Below, piece after piece: positions 8,528 through 16,334 of a DNA stretch of 64,000 nt. A program made the position numbers and the translations under genes. The notes beneath the pieces were generated by a model. It ran no database searches, was not told where the DNA came from, and worked only from the letters and a program-made list of their open reading frames with translations. Numbering within the stretch: position 1 is the stretch's first letter; each line of letters begins with the position of its first letter. Source of the DNA: Embleya scabrispora (GTDB taxonomy: Bacteria; Actinomycetota; Actinomycetes; Streptomycetales; Streptomycetaceae); contig NZ_MWQN01000003.1 of NCBI RefSeq assembly GCF_002024165.1, forward strand, positions 744,001 through 808,000. Direction: 5' to 3'.

Positions 8528-9850
8528 ATGAATTTTGTACAGGACCCCGCACTCTGGTACGGGGTGGCCGGCACCTGTGCCGCGGCCGTTTACGTGGCCC
8601 GCAGCCGAATAACCGTCAGGGATCTGAGGGAAAGGAATCGCCTGCTGGCCGAGGACGTGCGCATGCGTGACGAGGAGATCGACAACGTCGTCCGCGTGCT
8701 GCTGCCGGCCCTCATCGAGACCGGGGACCGGATCCGGGGATCGCTCCTGCGCCACGAGCAGTTGCGCGGAACCCCCTACGCGCAGGGAATCGAGACGGTC
8801 GTGGGGATGTTCACCACCGCCGTCGAGGACGCCCGCGACCGCGCCGACCACTCGGCCAAGAACGCGCTCAAGGCCGCCATGCGCACCCTCCAGGCGCTGG
8901 CCGGCGAGCAGCAGGTCGCGATCTCCGACATGCAGAACAACTACGTCGACGCGCAACTGCTCCAGGACCTCCTGGCGATCGACCACATGAACTCCCAGTT
9001 CGGCCGCCGCGCCCAGGTCATCGCCGCGCTCTGCGGCGGCTGGACCGGACGCCAACGCGCCGCCGCCCCGCTGTACGACGTCATGCGCGGCGCCAAGGGC
9101 CGCATCCGCGACTACCTGCGGGTGGAGATCCGGATGCAGTCCAACGTCGCGGTGATCGGCCGCGCGGTCGAGCCGGTCGCCCTCGCGGTGGCCGAACTCC
9201 TGGACAACGCCGCCAGTTACTCCCCGCCGCACACCACCGTCGAGATCAACTTCCAGACCGTGCCCAACGGGGTGTGCGTGATGGTCGACGACGCGGGTGT
9301 GGGTATGCACGAGGAGGCCCGGCAGAGCGCGGCGCGCTTCCTCGGCGCCACCGAACCCGTCGGCATCACGCGGCTGGGACACCCGCCCCAGTTCGGCTTC
9401 CCCGTCATCGGCATGCTCGCCGCCCAGTACGGCTTCACCGTCTCCGTGGACACCCGGTCGCCCTACGGCGGCATGCGCGCGGTGGTGATGTTGCCCTCCG
9501 AACTGCTCACCACCGCCGTCGACGCCGATCCCGCCCCGGCCGCCGCCCCCCGGCGCGTGGCCCGCGTATCGCGTGCCGCGGTCGCCGAAGCCGAACCGGT
9601 CGCCGCCGCACCCGCCGCCGCACCCGCCGCCGCGTCCGCCCCCGCCGCAGGAGCCGCCGCCCCGGACGGGGAACTGCCCCAGCGCCGCCGCCGCGCCCCG
9701 CGACCGGTCGAGCGCACGCAGGCGGCGGCGCCGACCGAAACCCCCGACCGTTCGGACGCGGAGACCGCGGGGCTGATGGGCGCGTTCCTGCGCGGAACCC
9801 GCTCCGGTCGCGTCCCCGAGACAGACGACAAAGGGCAAGAAAGCCGATGA
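8528..9850 (+). CDS. cvnA: Conservon protein A: histidine kinase-like ATPase, 440 aa
   Basis: First gene of a conservon, the four-gene set of actinomycetes thought to act like a membrane-linked G-protein signalling complex. A short N-terminal hydrophobic segment (about residues 5-22) could anchor it. The HATPase part has an N-box (AVAELLDNAASYSPP, near 222-235), a G1 box (VDDAGVGM, near 251) and a later G2-like region (GFPVIGMLAAQYG). The C-terminal 100 residues are Ala/Pro- and Arg-rich and probably disordered. The ATG at 8528 has a GAGGA 9-10 bases upstream; an in-frame GTG 6 bases earlier is possible. The stop overlaps cvnB by ATGA. Confidence 0.9.
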   Translation: MNFVQDPALWYGVAGTCAAAVYVARSRITVRDLRERNRLLAEDVRMRDEEIDNVVRVLLPALIETGDRIRGSLLRHEQLRGTPYAQGIETVVGMFTTAVEDARDRADHSAKNALKAAMRTLQALAGEQQVAISDMQNNYVDAQLLQDLLAIDHMNSQFGRRAQVIAALCGGWTGRQRAAAPLYDVMRGAKGRIRDYLRVEIRMQSNVAVIGRAVEPVALAVAELLDNAASYSPPHTTVEINFQTVPNGVCVMVDDAGVGMHEEARQSAARFLGATEPVGITRLGHPPQFGFPVIGMLAAQYGFTVSVDTRSPYGGMRAVVMLPSELLTTAVDADPAPAAAPRRVARVSRAAVAEAEPVAAAPAAAPAAASAPAAGAAAPDGELPQRRRRAPRPVERTQAAAPTETPDRSDAETAGLMGAFLRGTRSGRVPETDDKGQESR

Positions 9851-10248
9851 ACAACGACCTGGCCTGGATTCTCAACGACGCCCTCAAGGTCCCGGAGGCT
9901 CGGCACGCCATCCTGTTGTCCGCGGACGGAATACTGCGCGCGCATTCCGACGGGATATCCCGGGACGAGGCGGACCGCCAGGCCGCGGCGCTGTCCGGAC
10001 TGCAATCGATCAGCCGAAGCACGGCGGAGTTCATCGACGATTCCGAGTCACCCTGGCGGCAGACGCTCGTCGAGTTCGGCAACGGATTCATTTTCCTGGT
10101 GGCGGCGGGTCCCGGCGCCTATTTGGCTGTATCCGCCACGCAGAACGTGGACATGGAGATCATCACGTTCCGCATGCAACAGCTCGTGCGCCAACTGGGA
10201 AAGGAAATGACCAGCCCGCCCCGACGGAATGCGGATCATTCGGTATGA
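9847..10248 (+). CDS. cvnB: Conservon protein B: roadblock/LC7 domain protein, 133 aa
   Basis: Roadblock/LC7-fold protein that in conservons bridges the kinase-like ATPase (A) and the GTPase (D), in the manner of MglB acting on MglA. The whole chain is the domain: it starts with DLAWILNDALKVPEARHAILLSADG and continues through SGLQSISRSTAEFI to a hydrophobic FIFLVAAGPGAYLAV strand. Start and stop both overlap neighbours by ATGA (9847-9850 with cvnA, 10245-10248 with cvnC), so translation is coupled along the operon. Length is normal for the family. Confidence 0.92.
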   Translation: MNNDLAWILNDALKVPEARHAILLSADGILRAHSDGISRDEADRQAAALSGLQSISRSTAEFIDDSESPWRQTLVEFGNGFIFLVAAGPGAYLAVSATQNVDMEIITFRMQQLVRQLGKEMTSPPRRNADHSV

Positions 10249-10613
10249 CCGACGACCCCGCGGCGAAATCCGACGCCGCCGACTTGGTACGTCCCTACGT
10301 CATCACCCGCGGCCGCGGCCACCCGACCCGCGAGGGCCTGGACCTGGTCAGCCTGGTGATCGCGCTGCCCGGCGACGAGTCGCCGCACATCCTCGACCCC
10401 GAGAGCACCCGCCTGCTCGCCCTGTGCCGCGGCGGGATCCTGTCGGTCGCCGAGGTCGCCGGACACCTGGCCCTGCCCATCGGCGTGGTCAAGGTGCTGC
10501 TGTCCGATCTCATGGACACCGGCCTGGTCGCCACCCGTCGGCCCATTCCCGCCGCCGAACTCCCCAAGACCCGACTCCTGCAGGAGGTGCTGGATGGCCT
10601 TGCCCGTCTCTGA
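10245..10613 (+). CDS. cvnC: Conservon protein C: DUF742 protein, 122 aa
   Basis: DUF742 protein, the third conserved member of conservons. It has the VRPYVITRGRG motif near the N-terminus, the LVSLV segment, then a winged-helix-like ILSVAEVAGHLALPIGVVKVLLSDLMDTGLV region and a short C-terminal tail. The family probably works as an adaptor, possibly DNA-binding, in the complex. The start overlaps cvnB by ATGA. The 3' end overlaps the start of cvnD by 20 bases, typical of this gene set. Confidence 0.92.
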   Translation: MTDDPAAKSDAADLVRPYVITRGRGHPTREGLDLVSLVIALPGDESPHILDPESTRLLALCRGGILSVAEVAGHLALPIGVVKVLLSDLMDTGLVATRRPIPAAELPKTRLLQEVLDGLARL

Positions 10614-11202
10614 CGGCGCCGCCGCGGACGTATACCTGGCCGACTCCGTCAAGATCGCGGCGAAGATCCTGATCGTGGGGCACTTCGCCGTCGGCAAGAC
10701 CACCTTCGTCGGCACCATGTCCGAGATCCGTCCCCTCAGCACCGAGGAGACGATGACGCAGGCCGGCGCGCACGTCGACGATCTGACGGGCGCGGGACGC
10801 AAGACCACCACCACGGTCGCCCTGGACTTCGGCCGCCTCACCCTCAGCGACCGACTCGTGCTCTACCTGTTCGGCACCCCCGGGCAACAGCGCTTCGCCC
10901 GGGTGTGGAAGGACATGACCGTCGGCGCACTCGGCGCGCTCGTCCTGATCGACCCCCAGCGCTTCGACCAATCCTTCGACGTCATCGGCCTGTTGGAGGA
11001 GTACGACGTGCCCTACGCCGTCGCCGTCAACCGGTTCGACGGCTCCGTCGAACATCCCCTGGAGAAGCTGCGCGCGGCGCTCGACCTGCTGCCGGACACG
11101 CCGCTGGTCACCTGTGACGCCCGCGACCGCGCCTCCTCGACCGAGGCCCTGATGGCCCTCGTCCGCTACCTCCAGCTCCGGGCATCCAAGGAACTCGCGT
11201 GA
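10594..11202 (+). CDS. cvnD: Conservon protein D: small Ras-like GTPase, 202 aa
   Basis: ATP/GTP-binding protein of the MglA/Ras-like type, the switch component of the conservon. G1 is GHFAVGKTT at residues 29-37, G3 is LFGTPGQQR at 92-100, and G4 is NRFD at 146-149, where Arg replaces the usual Lys of NKxD, as in other actinobacterial relatives. Expected location is the cytosol or inner membrane face with CvnB as partner. It overlaps cvnC by 20 bases and the P450 gene by GTGA. Confidence 0.92.
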   Translation: MALPVSDGAAADVYLADSVKIAAKILIVGHFAVGKTTFVGTMSEIRPLSTEETMTQAGAHVDDLTGAGRKTTTTVALDFGRLTLSDRLVLYLFGTPGQQRFARVWKDMTVGALGALVLIDPQRFDQSFDVIGLLEEYDVPYAVAVNRFDGSVEHPLEKLRAALDLLPDTPLVTCDARDRASSTEALMALVRYLQLRASKELA

Positions 11203-12596
11203 ACACTGGGAACACCGGCCCCTTCGATCGATCGGCCCCCTCCCCCGGCGACCACGCCGGCCCTCCCCCCGGCTGCCCCGCGCACGCCGGCGGGGCCCTT
11301 CCCCTGTACGACAAGACGTTCTCCGCCGACCCGCGCGCCGCGTACGAACACCTGCGCCGCCAGGGCGTGGCCGCGCCGGTGGAACTGGCGCCCGGGGTGG
11401 AGGCGATGCTGGTCACCGACCACGCCGCCGCGCTGCGCGTACTGCACTCCCCCGAACTGTTCGCCAAGGATCCCCGCCGCTGGCTCGCGCTGGCCGACGG
11501 CACCGTCCCCGCCGACAGTCCGGTCGTGCCGATGATGATGTATCGGCCCAACGCCCTGTTCTCCGACGGCGCCGAACACCTGCGGCTGCGGCAGGCGGTC
11601 ACCGACAGCCTCGACCGGATCGACCCCTACCAGCTGCGCCGCTTCGTCGAACGCAGCTCCGACTACCTCGTCGACCAGTGGGCGGCCACCGGTCGCGTCG
11701 ATCTGCTGAACCACTACGCCAAGACGCTGCCGCTCCTGGTGTTCAGCGAACTCTTCGGCAGTCCGCCGGAGTTGGGTGACCGACTGGTCGCCGGCATCGC
11801 GGGCATCTTCGACGCGGTGGGCGACGCGGAGGCGGCCAACACGATGTTGACCGGCGCCCTCGTCGAACTCGTCGCGCTCAAGCGCGAACAGCCCGGCTCC
11901 GACGTCACCTCGTGGCTGATGGCCCACCCGAGCCGGCTCACCGACGAGGAGATGATCCATCAACTCGTCATGCTGATGAGCGCGGGCACCGAACCGCAGC
12001 GCAACCTCATCGCCAACGGGTTGCGGCTGATCCTGTCCGACGAACGGTTCTCGGCCAGTCTGTTCGGCGGCGGCGCCTCCGTCGAGGACGCGCTCGACGA
12101 GGTGTTGTGGACCGACCCGCCGATGGCGAACTACGCCGTGCACTATCCGGTGCGGGACGTGGACCTGTCGGGCGTGGTCCTGACGCGCGGCACCCCCGTG
12201 GTGATCAGCTTCGCCGCCACCAACAGCGACCCCGCGCTGATCGCGCACGGCCGCCGCCCGAGCAACCGCTCGCACCTGGCCTGGAGCGCGGGGCCGCACG
12301 CCTGCCCGGCCAAGGACTCCGCCTGGCTGATCGCCACCGCCGCGATCGAAAAGCTGCTCAACCGCCTTCCGGACCTGGAACTCGCGGTTCCGGTGGCCGA
12401 GTTGGACTGGCGGCCCGGCCCGTTCAACCGGGCGCTGACCGCGCTGCCCGCCCGCTTCACCCCGATCGCGCCGCGCCCGGCAGCCCCCGCCGGTCCGGCG
12501 CCCGCCCGCCCCGCCACCGCTGCGGAACACCCGGAACCCGGGGCGCGCAAGGGCGGCGTGTGGAGCTCGTTCCTGAACTGGTGGCGAGGCCAGTAG
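11199..12596 (+). CDS. cvnE: Conservon-linked cytochrome P450, CYP157-like, without the ExxR arginine, 465 aa
   Basis: P450 fold with the haem-binding segment WSAGPHACP (Cys369, with Trp where Phe is usual), an I-helix near 256-270 (MLMSAGTEPQRN) and a K-helix motif E301-V-L-W304. In nearly all P450s this is ExxR; here Trp replaces Arg, which is the known oddity of the CYP157 family found in Streptomyces conservons. Both ends carry Pro/Ala-rich tails. The GTG start overlaps cvnD by GTGA, so it belongs to the operon. Substrate and redox partner are unknown. It may have a signalling or structural role, or act together with the P450 gene downstream. Confidence 0.87.
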   Translation: MNTGNTGPFDRSAPSPGDHAGPPPGCPAHAGGALPLYDKTFSADPRAAYEHLRRQGVAAPVELAPGVEAMLVTDHAAALRVLHSPELFAKDPRRWLALADGTVPADSPVVPMMMYRPNALFSDGAEHLRLRQAVTDSLDRIDPYQLRRFVERSSDYLVDQWAATGRVDLLNHYAKTLPLLVFSELFGSPPELGDRLVAGIAGIFDAVGDAEAANTMLTGALVELVALKREQPGSDVTSWLMAHPSRLTDEEMIHQLVMLMSAGTEPQRNLIANGLRLILSDERFSASLFGGGASVEDALDEVLWTDPPMANYAVHYPVRDVDLSGVVLTRGTPVVISFAATNSDPALIAHGRRPSNRSHLAWSAGPHACPAKDSAWLIATAAIEKLLNRLPDLELAVPVAELDWRPGPFNRALTALPARFTPIAPRPAAPAGPAPARPATAAEHPEPGARKGGVWSSFLNWWRGQ

Positions 12597-12848
12597 CCCT
12601 ACTCCCACCCCGCGCACCAGGCGGGCGGCACCACCCACCACCGGTGCCGGCGTCGCGGCCCGGGAGGCTCACCCGCTCCCGGGCCCGGCCTCGGCGCGCC
12701 CGAACGAGGCGGCGGCGCACGCGTGCCGCATGCCCCGCCCGACAACCGCAGACACCCTTCCTCGTCGGCCGCCCCATCCCGGCCGCCCGATCGATCAGCG
12801 CTGTGCCGAGCCGTCCGCCGACGTCGTGTCGAGTTCGAAGGAGCCGTC

Positions 12849-14102
12849 GTGCAGTCTTCCGCATCACCCACCGTCGTCGACAGCAGAAGCGTCGTCGCCC
12901 TGTTGTCCCGCCTGCGCTCCGTGGCCGGGCAGGCGGATCCCCTGCCGCTCTACGCCGGTTTACGGGAGATGGGTGACGTCGTACCCGCGCCCTGGGGCGG
13001 CTACCTCGTGACCCGCTACCGCGCCTGCGACGAGGTGTTGCGCAGCCCCGACTGGCTCGCCCTGGACCATGCGTGGCGCGCTCGACAGTCCGACGACTCC
13101 CGCTGGTCGACCCCGTCCTCCCGCGAACTCGAACAAACGCTGGTGGCGCTGAATCCGCCCGAGCACACCAGGGTTCGCAGATCGGTGAACACCATCTTCG
13201 ACCGCGCCACCCTCGAGGCGCTGCGCCCGAAGGTGCGCCGGGTGGCGAACACACTCCTCGACACCCTGATCGAGCAGGCCGGGGACGCCGACGCGGACTT
13301 CGCCGAACTCGTGGGCGAACAACTGCCGGTGGCCACCGTCGGACACTGGCTCGGCGTGCCCCCCGAGGACTTCGACCTCCTGCGCTCCCTCACCCACGCC
13401 CAGGCGTACGCCCAGGAGTTGCTGCCCGTCAAACGCCAACTCCGCGCCGCCGACGAGGCCATCCGCGGTCTGCGCGCCTACTTCACCGCCCTGGTCGCAC
13501 GCCGCCGGGCCGAGCCCGGCGACGACGTGATCTCGGCCTGGCTGCGCGCCTGGGACGCACTGGAGCCGGATCGCGATCTCGCCGACGAACAGGTCTACGC
13601 GCTGGCCATGTTCACCGTCATCGCGTCCCTGGAGACCACGTCCACCCTGCTGTCCACGATGGTCTGGACCCTCGACCGGCATCCGCGACAGCGGGCCTGG
13701 CTGCGCGCCCACCCGATGGCCCTCGCCGACGCCGTGGAGGAGGTCTTCCGCTACGACCCGCCGATCGCCGTGACCACGCGCTACGCGGGTAGGGACCTGG
13801 TGTTGGCCGGGATTCCGATCGCGCGGGGCGAGGTGGTGCACACGATGCTGGCCTCGGCGAACCACGACCCGTCCCTGACCCCGGACGCAGCCGCCTTCGA
13901 CGTCACGCGCCGGGCCCGGCACATCTCCTTCGGCGGCGGCATCCACTACTGCATCGGCGCCGGCCTGGCCCGTCTGGAGGCCGGTCTCCTGCTCGAGGCG
14001 ATACTGCGCCGGTTGCCCGCACTTCGGGTCACCGCGCCGCCGACATGGGAACCCCGACTGGCGTTTCGGCGGATCACCGCGATGCGGGTGAGCGTGCGCT
14101 GA
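12849..14102 (+). CDS. Cytochrome P450, CYP154-like, 417 aa
   Basis: Monooxygenase with a full set of P450 motifs: I-helix FTVIASLETTST, K-helix EEVFR (E and R near 297-300) and haem segment FGGGIHYCIGAGLARLEA (Cys near 367). The GTG start at 12849 is chosen because AAGGAG lies 5 bases upstream; the frame is open for 42 more codons upstream with poor composition. It sits 252 bases after the CYP157-like gene, the same pairing seen in Streptomyces conservons, where CYP154 members hydroxylate steroid- or polyketide-like compounds. A 13-bp hairpin follows. Unlike its partner it has the normal catalytic architecture. Confidence 0.88.
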   Translation: MQSSASPTVVDSRSVVALLSRLRSVAGQADPLPLYAGLREMGDVVPAPWGGYLVTRYRACDEVLRSPDWLALDHAWRARQSDDSRWSTPSSRELEQTLVALNPPEHTRVRRSVNTIFDRATLEALRPKVRRVANTLLDTLIEQAGDADADFAELVGEQLPVATVGHWLGVPPEDFDLLRSLTHAQAYAQELLPVKRQLRAADEAIRGLRAYFTALVARRRAEPGDDVISAWLRAWDALEPDRDLADEQVYALAMFTVIASLETTSTLLSTMVWTLDRHPRQRAWLRAHPMALADAVEEVFRYDPPIAVTTRYAGRDLVLAGIPIARGEVVHTMLASANHDPSLTPDAAAFDVTRRARHISFGGGIHYCIGAGLARLEAGLLLEAILRRLPALRVTAPPTWEPRLAFRRITAMRVSVR

Positions 14103-14113
14103 TCCGTCCCGAC

Positions 14114-14150
14114 GGAGGCCGGTCGCGCCGCGCCGATGCGACCGGCCTCC
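14114..14150. terminator. Strong hairpin between P450 and enoyl-CoA hydratase genes
   Basis: Perfect 13-bp arms (GGAGGCCGGTCGC at 14114-14126, GCGACCGGCCTCC at 14138-14150) around an 11-base loop. It lies between two convergent genes, so it can end transcription from both sides. Confidence 0.78.
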
Positions 14151-14162
14151 GGGCGGAGGGGA

Positions 14163-14921
14163 TCAGCGGGCCGTCCCGGCGCCCAGGAACGCGGACAGGA
14201 AGGGCCCGTCGAGCAGGGAGAGATCCCCGTACCGGTCGCTTCGGCTGTACGCGTTCATCAGCGTCTTCGTCGCGTGCAGCGCCGCGACCGGGCGGCGCAC
14301 CACGGGCTTGACCCAGCGGCTCACCGCGTCGTCGAGGTCGACGGCCGGCACCACCCGATGCAGGATCGACAGCCGGTGGGCGGTGGAGGCGTCGAACATG
14401 TCGGCGGTCAGCACGAGTTCGCGGATCCGCGCGGCGCCGACCTCACCGATCAGCCGGGCCATCGCACCGCCCCACGCGGTCGGCACCCCGAGGGCCAGCT
14501 CCGGCATGCGGAAGCGGGTCTCGAAGTCGCCCACCCGCAGGTCGCAGAAGATCGCCAGGGCCAAGCCGGCCCCGACCACCTGGCCATGCACCCGGGCGAT
14601 GGTGACCGGATCGGCGGCGGCCAACCCCTCGCACACCGCCCGCGCCTTCTCGCCGAGCCGACGCACGGCCGGCCCCCCGGGATCGTCGGCCGCCAGCCGC
14701 AACATCTCGCCGCGATCACCACCCGCGCAGAACGAATCGCCCTCGCCCGACAACACCACGACCCGCACATCCGAGCGCACGCGCAACTCGGCCAGCACCG
14801 CGAGGAGATCGTCCAGCATCTGCTCGTCCAGCGCGTTGCCCACCTCCGGCCGGGCCAACCGCACCCGCAACACCGCCCCGTCGAGGTCGGCGCGCACCGT
14901 CTTCAGATCCAGCGAGTCCAC
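14163..14921 (-). CDS. Enoyl-CoA hydratase/isomerase family protein, 252 aa
   Basis: Crotonase-fold enzyme acting on acyl-CoA thioesters in the cytosol. The oxyanion-hole segments are visible as FCAGGDRGEM and HGQVVGAGLALAIFCDLRVG, followed by FRMPELALGVPTAWGGAMARLIG. The acidic residue pair of true hydratases is not clearly preserved (PTAWGG in the second position), so an isomerase, hydrolase or other crotonase is possible. No ATG is well placed. I choose the GTG at 14921, which has AAAGGG 8 bases upstream; the open frame goes on to 15275 without protein-like composition. Convergent with the P450 gene, it forms no obvious operon. Confidence 0.8.
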   Translation of the reverse strand: MDSLDLKTVRADLDGAVLRVRLARPEVGNALDEQMLDDLLAVLAELRVRSDVRVVVLSGEGDSFCAGGDRGEMLRLAADDPGGPAVRRLGEKARAVCEGLAAADPVTIARVHGQVVGAGLALAIFCDLRVGDFETRFRMPELALGVPTAWGGAMARLIGEVGAARIRELVLTADMFDASTAHRLSILHRVVPAVDLDDAVSRWVKPVVRRPVAALHATKTLMNAYSRSDRYGDLSLLDGPFLSAFLGAGTAR

Positions 14922-15409
14922 GAACGTGACCCTTTCCGGTGGTGGGAAAAACGCCGCCGCTCCGGCGGAAGCCCCGTCGATCACCAGATCGTCGCATTGA
15001 TGATCACGACTTGAGGAGCCGAATCCACGCCATTCGAACACCCCTCCGAGGCACCCGCTCCACAGCCGGCCGGCGCCGGCGCCGCACCCCGCTCGACCTC
15101 GTCCGTGAGCGGCCGTACACGCTGCGTGGCCTACCCCGTCGCCGCTCCACACCCGCGCGGGCGGTCGCGCCGAGACGTCGGCGCACCCCGTCCACGACGA
15201 TCCCCACGACCTCGGAAACCGCCGAATCCGCGCCCACGTGCCGGCCGAAACCACCCGGTACCCGCTCCGATTCACGGTCGGGCCGGGCCGAGTCGGCGCC
15301 GGGCGCGTCGCGGGCCGCCGGAGGTGTACTCGATGACGGTGGATCGGGTTGTGGCATTGTGGCGGGTTGTGTGGGCGACGGCCGTCCGCCGAGTGTGAGG
15401 GGTCCCGAC
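14922..15409. other. 488-bp divergent intergenic region
   Basis: Lies between the divergent enoyl-CoA hydratase and mutarotase genes. Open frames run through it on both strands but with irregular composition and no ribosome site, so I support no gene. No hairpin or clear operator was found. Confidence 0.4.
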
Positions 15410-16318
15410 GTGCCCGAAGACGTATTCGTCCTTCCCGTCGACCGGCGACTGGGTGCGTACACCACGCTGCGTCGGGTCGGTGCGCTGCCGGTGGTCGTGG
15501 TGACCCATCCGCGCGTGCGCGCCGCGATCACCCTCCAGGGCGCCCAGTTGGTGCACTGGCAACCGGCGGGCGAGGAGCCGGTGTTGTGGCTGAGCGAGAC
15601 CACGGCGTTCGAGGAGGGGCGGGCGGTTCGCGGCGGAGTGCCGATCTGCTGGCCGTGGTTCGGCGCGGCGGGTCGACCCGCTCACGGCTTCGCGCGCGTG
15701 CTGCCGTGGGAACTGCTCGACGTCGACGAAAACGGAGCCGGGGACGAGGCCGGTTCCGGCGACGAGGCGGTGCGGTTGACGCTGGTGTTGCGGGCGAGCG
15801 AGGCGTCGCGGGCGTACTGGCCGCACGAGTTCGAGGTGTCGGCCCGGTTCGTACTGGGGCGCGAGTGCCGGATCGAACTGGAGGCCCGGGGCGACTTCGA
15901 GAGCACCGCCGCGCTGCACACCTATCTACGGGTCGGTGACCTGGAGGAGGTGCGGGTCACCGGTCTGGGCGGGCCGTACGTCGACAAGGTCCTCGACGCG
16001 CCCGTGCACACCGCGCCGGCCACGGACGGGATCGCCTTCCGGGGGCGGACCGACCGGGTCTACACCAGCCCCGACGATGTGAGCCGGGCGGCGGATCCGG
16101 CCGGCAAGCGGGTCGTCGAGGTGCGCCACGAGGGCCATACCGACGTGGTCGTGTGGAATCCGGGCGCCGACCTCGCGCGCTCGATGGCGGACGTCCCCGA
16201 CGACGGCTACCGGGAGTTCGTCTGCGTGGAGAGCGCCCATGTCTCGCGGCCCCTGGTGAGCAGGCCGGGCACACCCGCCCGCCTGGGTGCGACGCTCCGG
16301 ATCGTGTCCGACGCGTAG
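15410..16318 (+). CDS. D-hexose-6-phosphate mutarotase-like (aldose 1-epimerase family), 302 aa
   Basis: Galactose-mutarotase-fold enzyme, closest in layout to YeaD-type hexose-6-phosphate epimerases that speed interconversion of sugar anomers. Family signs: ITLQGAQLVHWQP, then VLWLSETTAFEEGRAVRGGVPICWPWFG, AHGFARVLPWEL, the His-containing AALHTYLRVGD and the C-terminal VVVWNPGA...EFVCVESAHV with the catalytic Glu. The GTG at 15410 has GAGGGG 7 bases upstream. Convergent with the sigma-fusion gene, with 16 bases between the stops. Soluble cytosolic enzyme, normal length. Confidence 0.87.
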   Translation: MPEDVFVLPVDRRLGAYTTLRRVGALPVVVVTHPRVRAAITLQGAQLVHWQPAGEEPVLWLSETTAFEEGRAVRGGVPICWPWFGAAGRPAHGFARVLPWELLDVDENGAGDEAGSGDEAVRLTLVLRASEASRAYWPHEFEVSARFVLGRECRIELEARGDFESTAALHTYLRVGDLEEVRVTGLGGPYVDKVLDAPVHTAPATDGIAFRGRTDRVYTSPDDVSRAADPAGKRVVEVRHEGHTDVVVWNPGADLARSMADVPDDGYREFVCVESAHVSRPLVSRPGTPARLGATLRIVSDA

Positions 16319-16334
16319 ACGGGCTGCGCCGGGG

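Noticed and set aside
14939-15409. N-terminal extension of the mutarotase frame
   Set aside because: Composition is Arg/Pro-rich and the GTG at 15410 has a clear GAGGGG; known family members start there.
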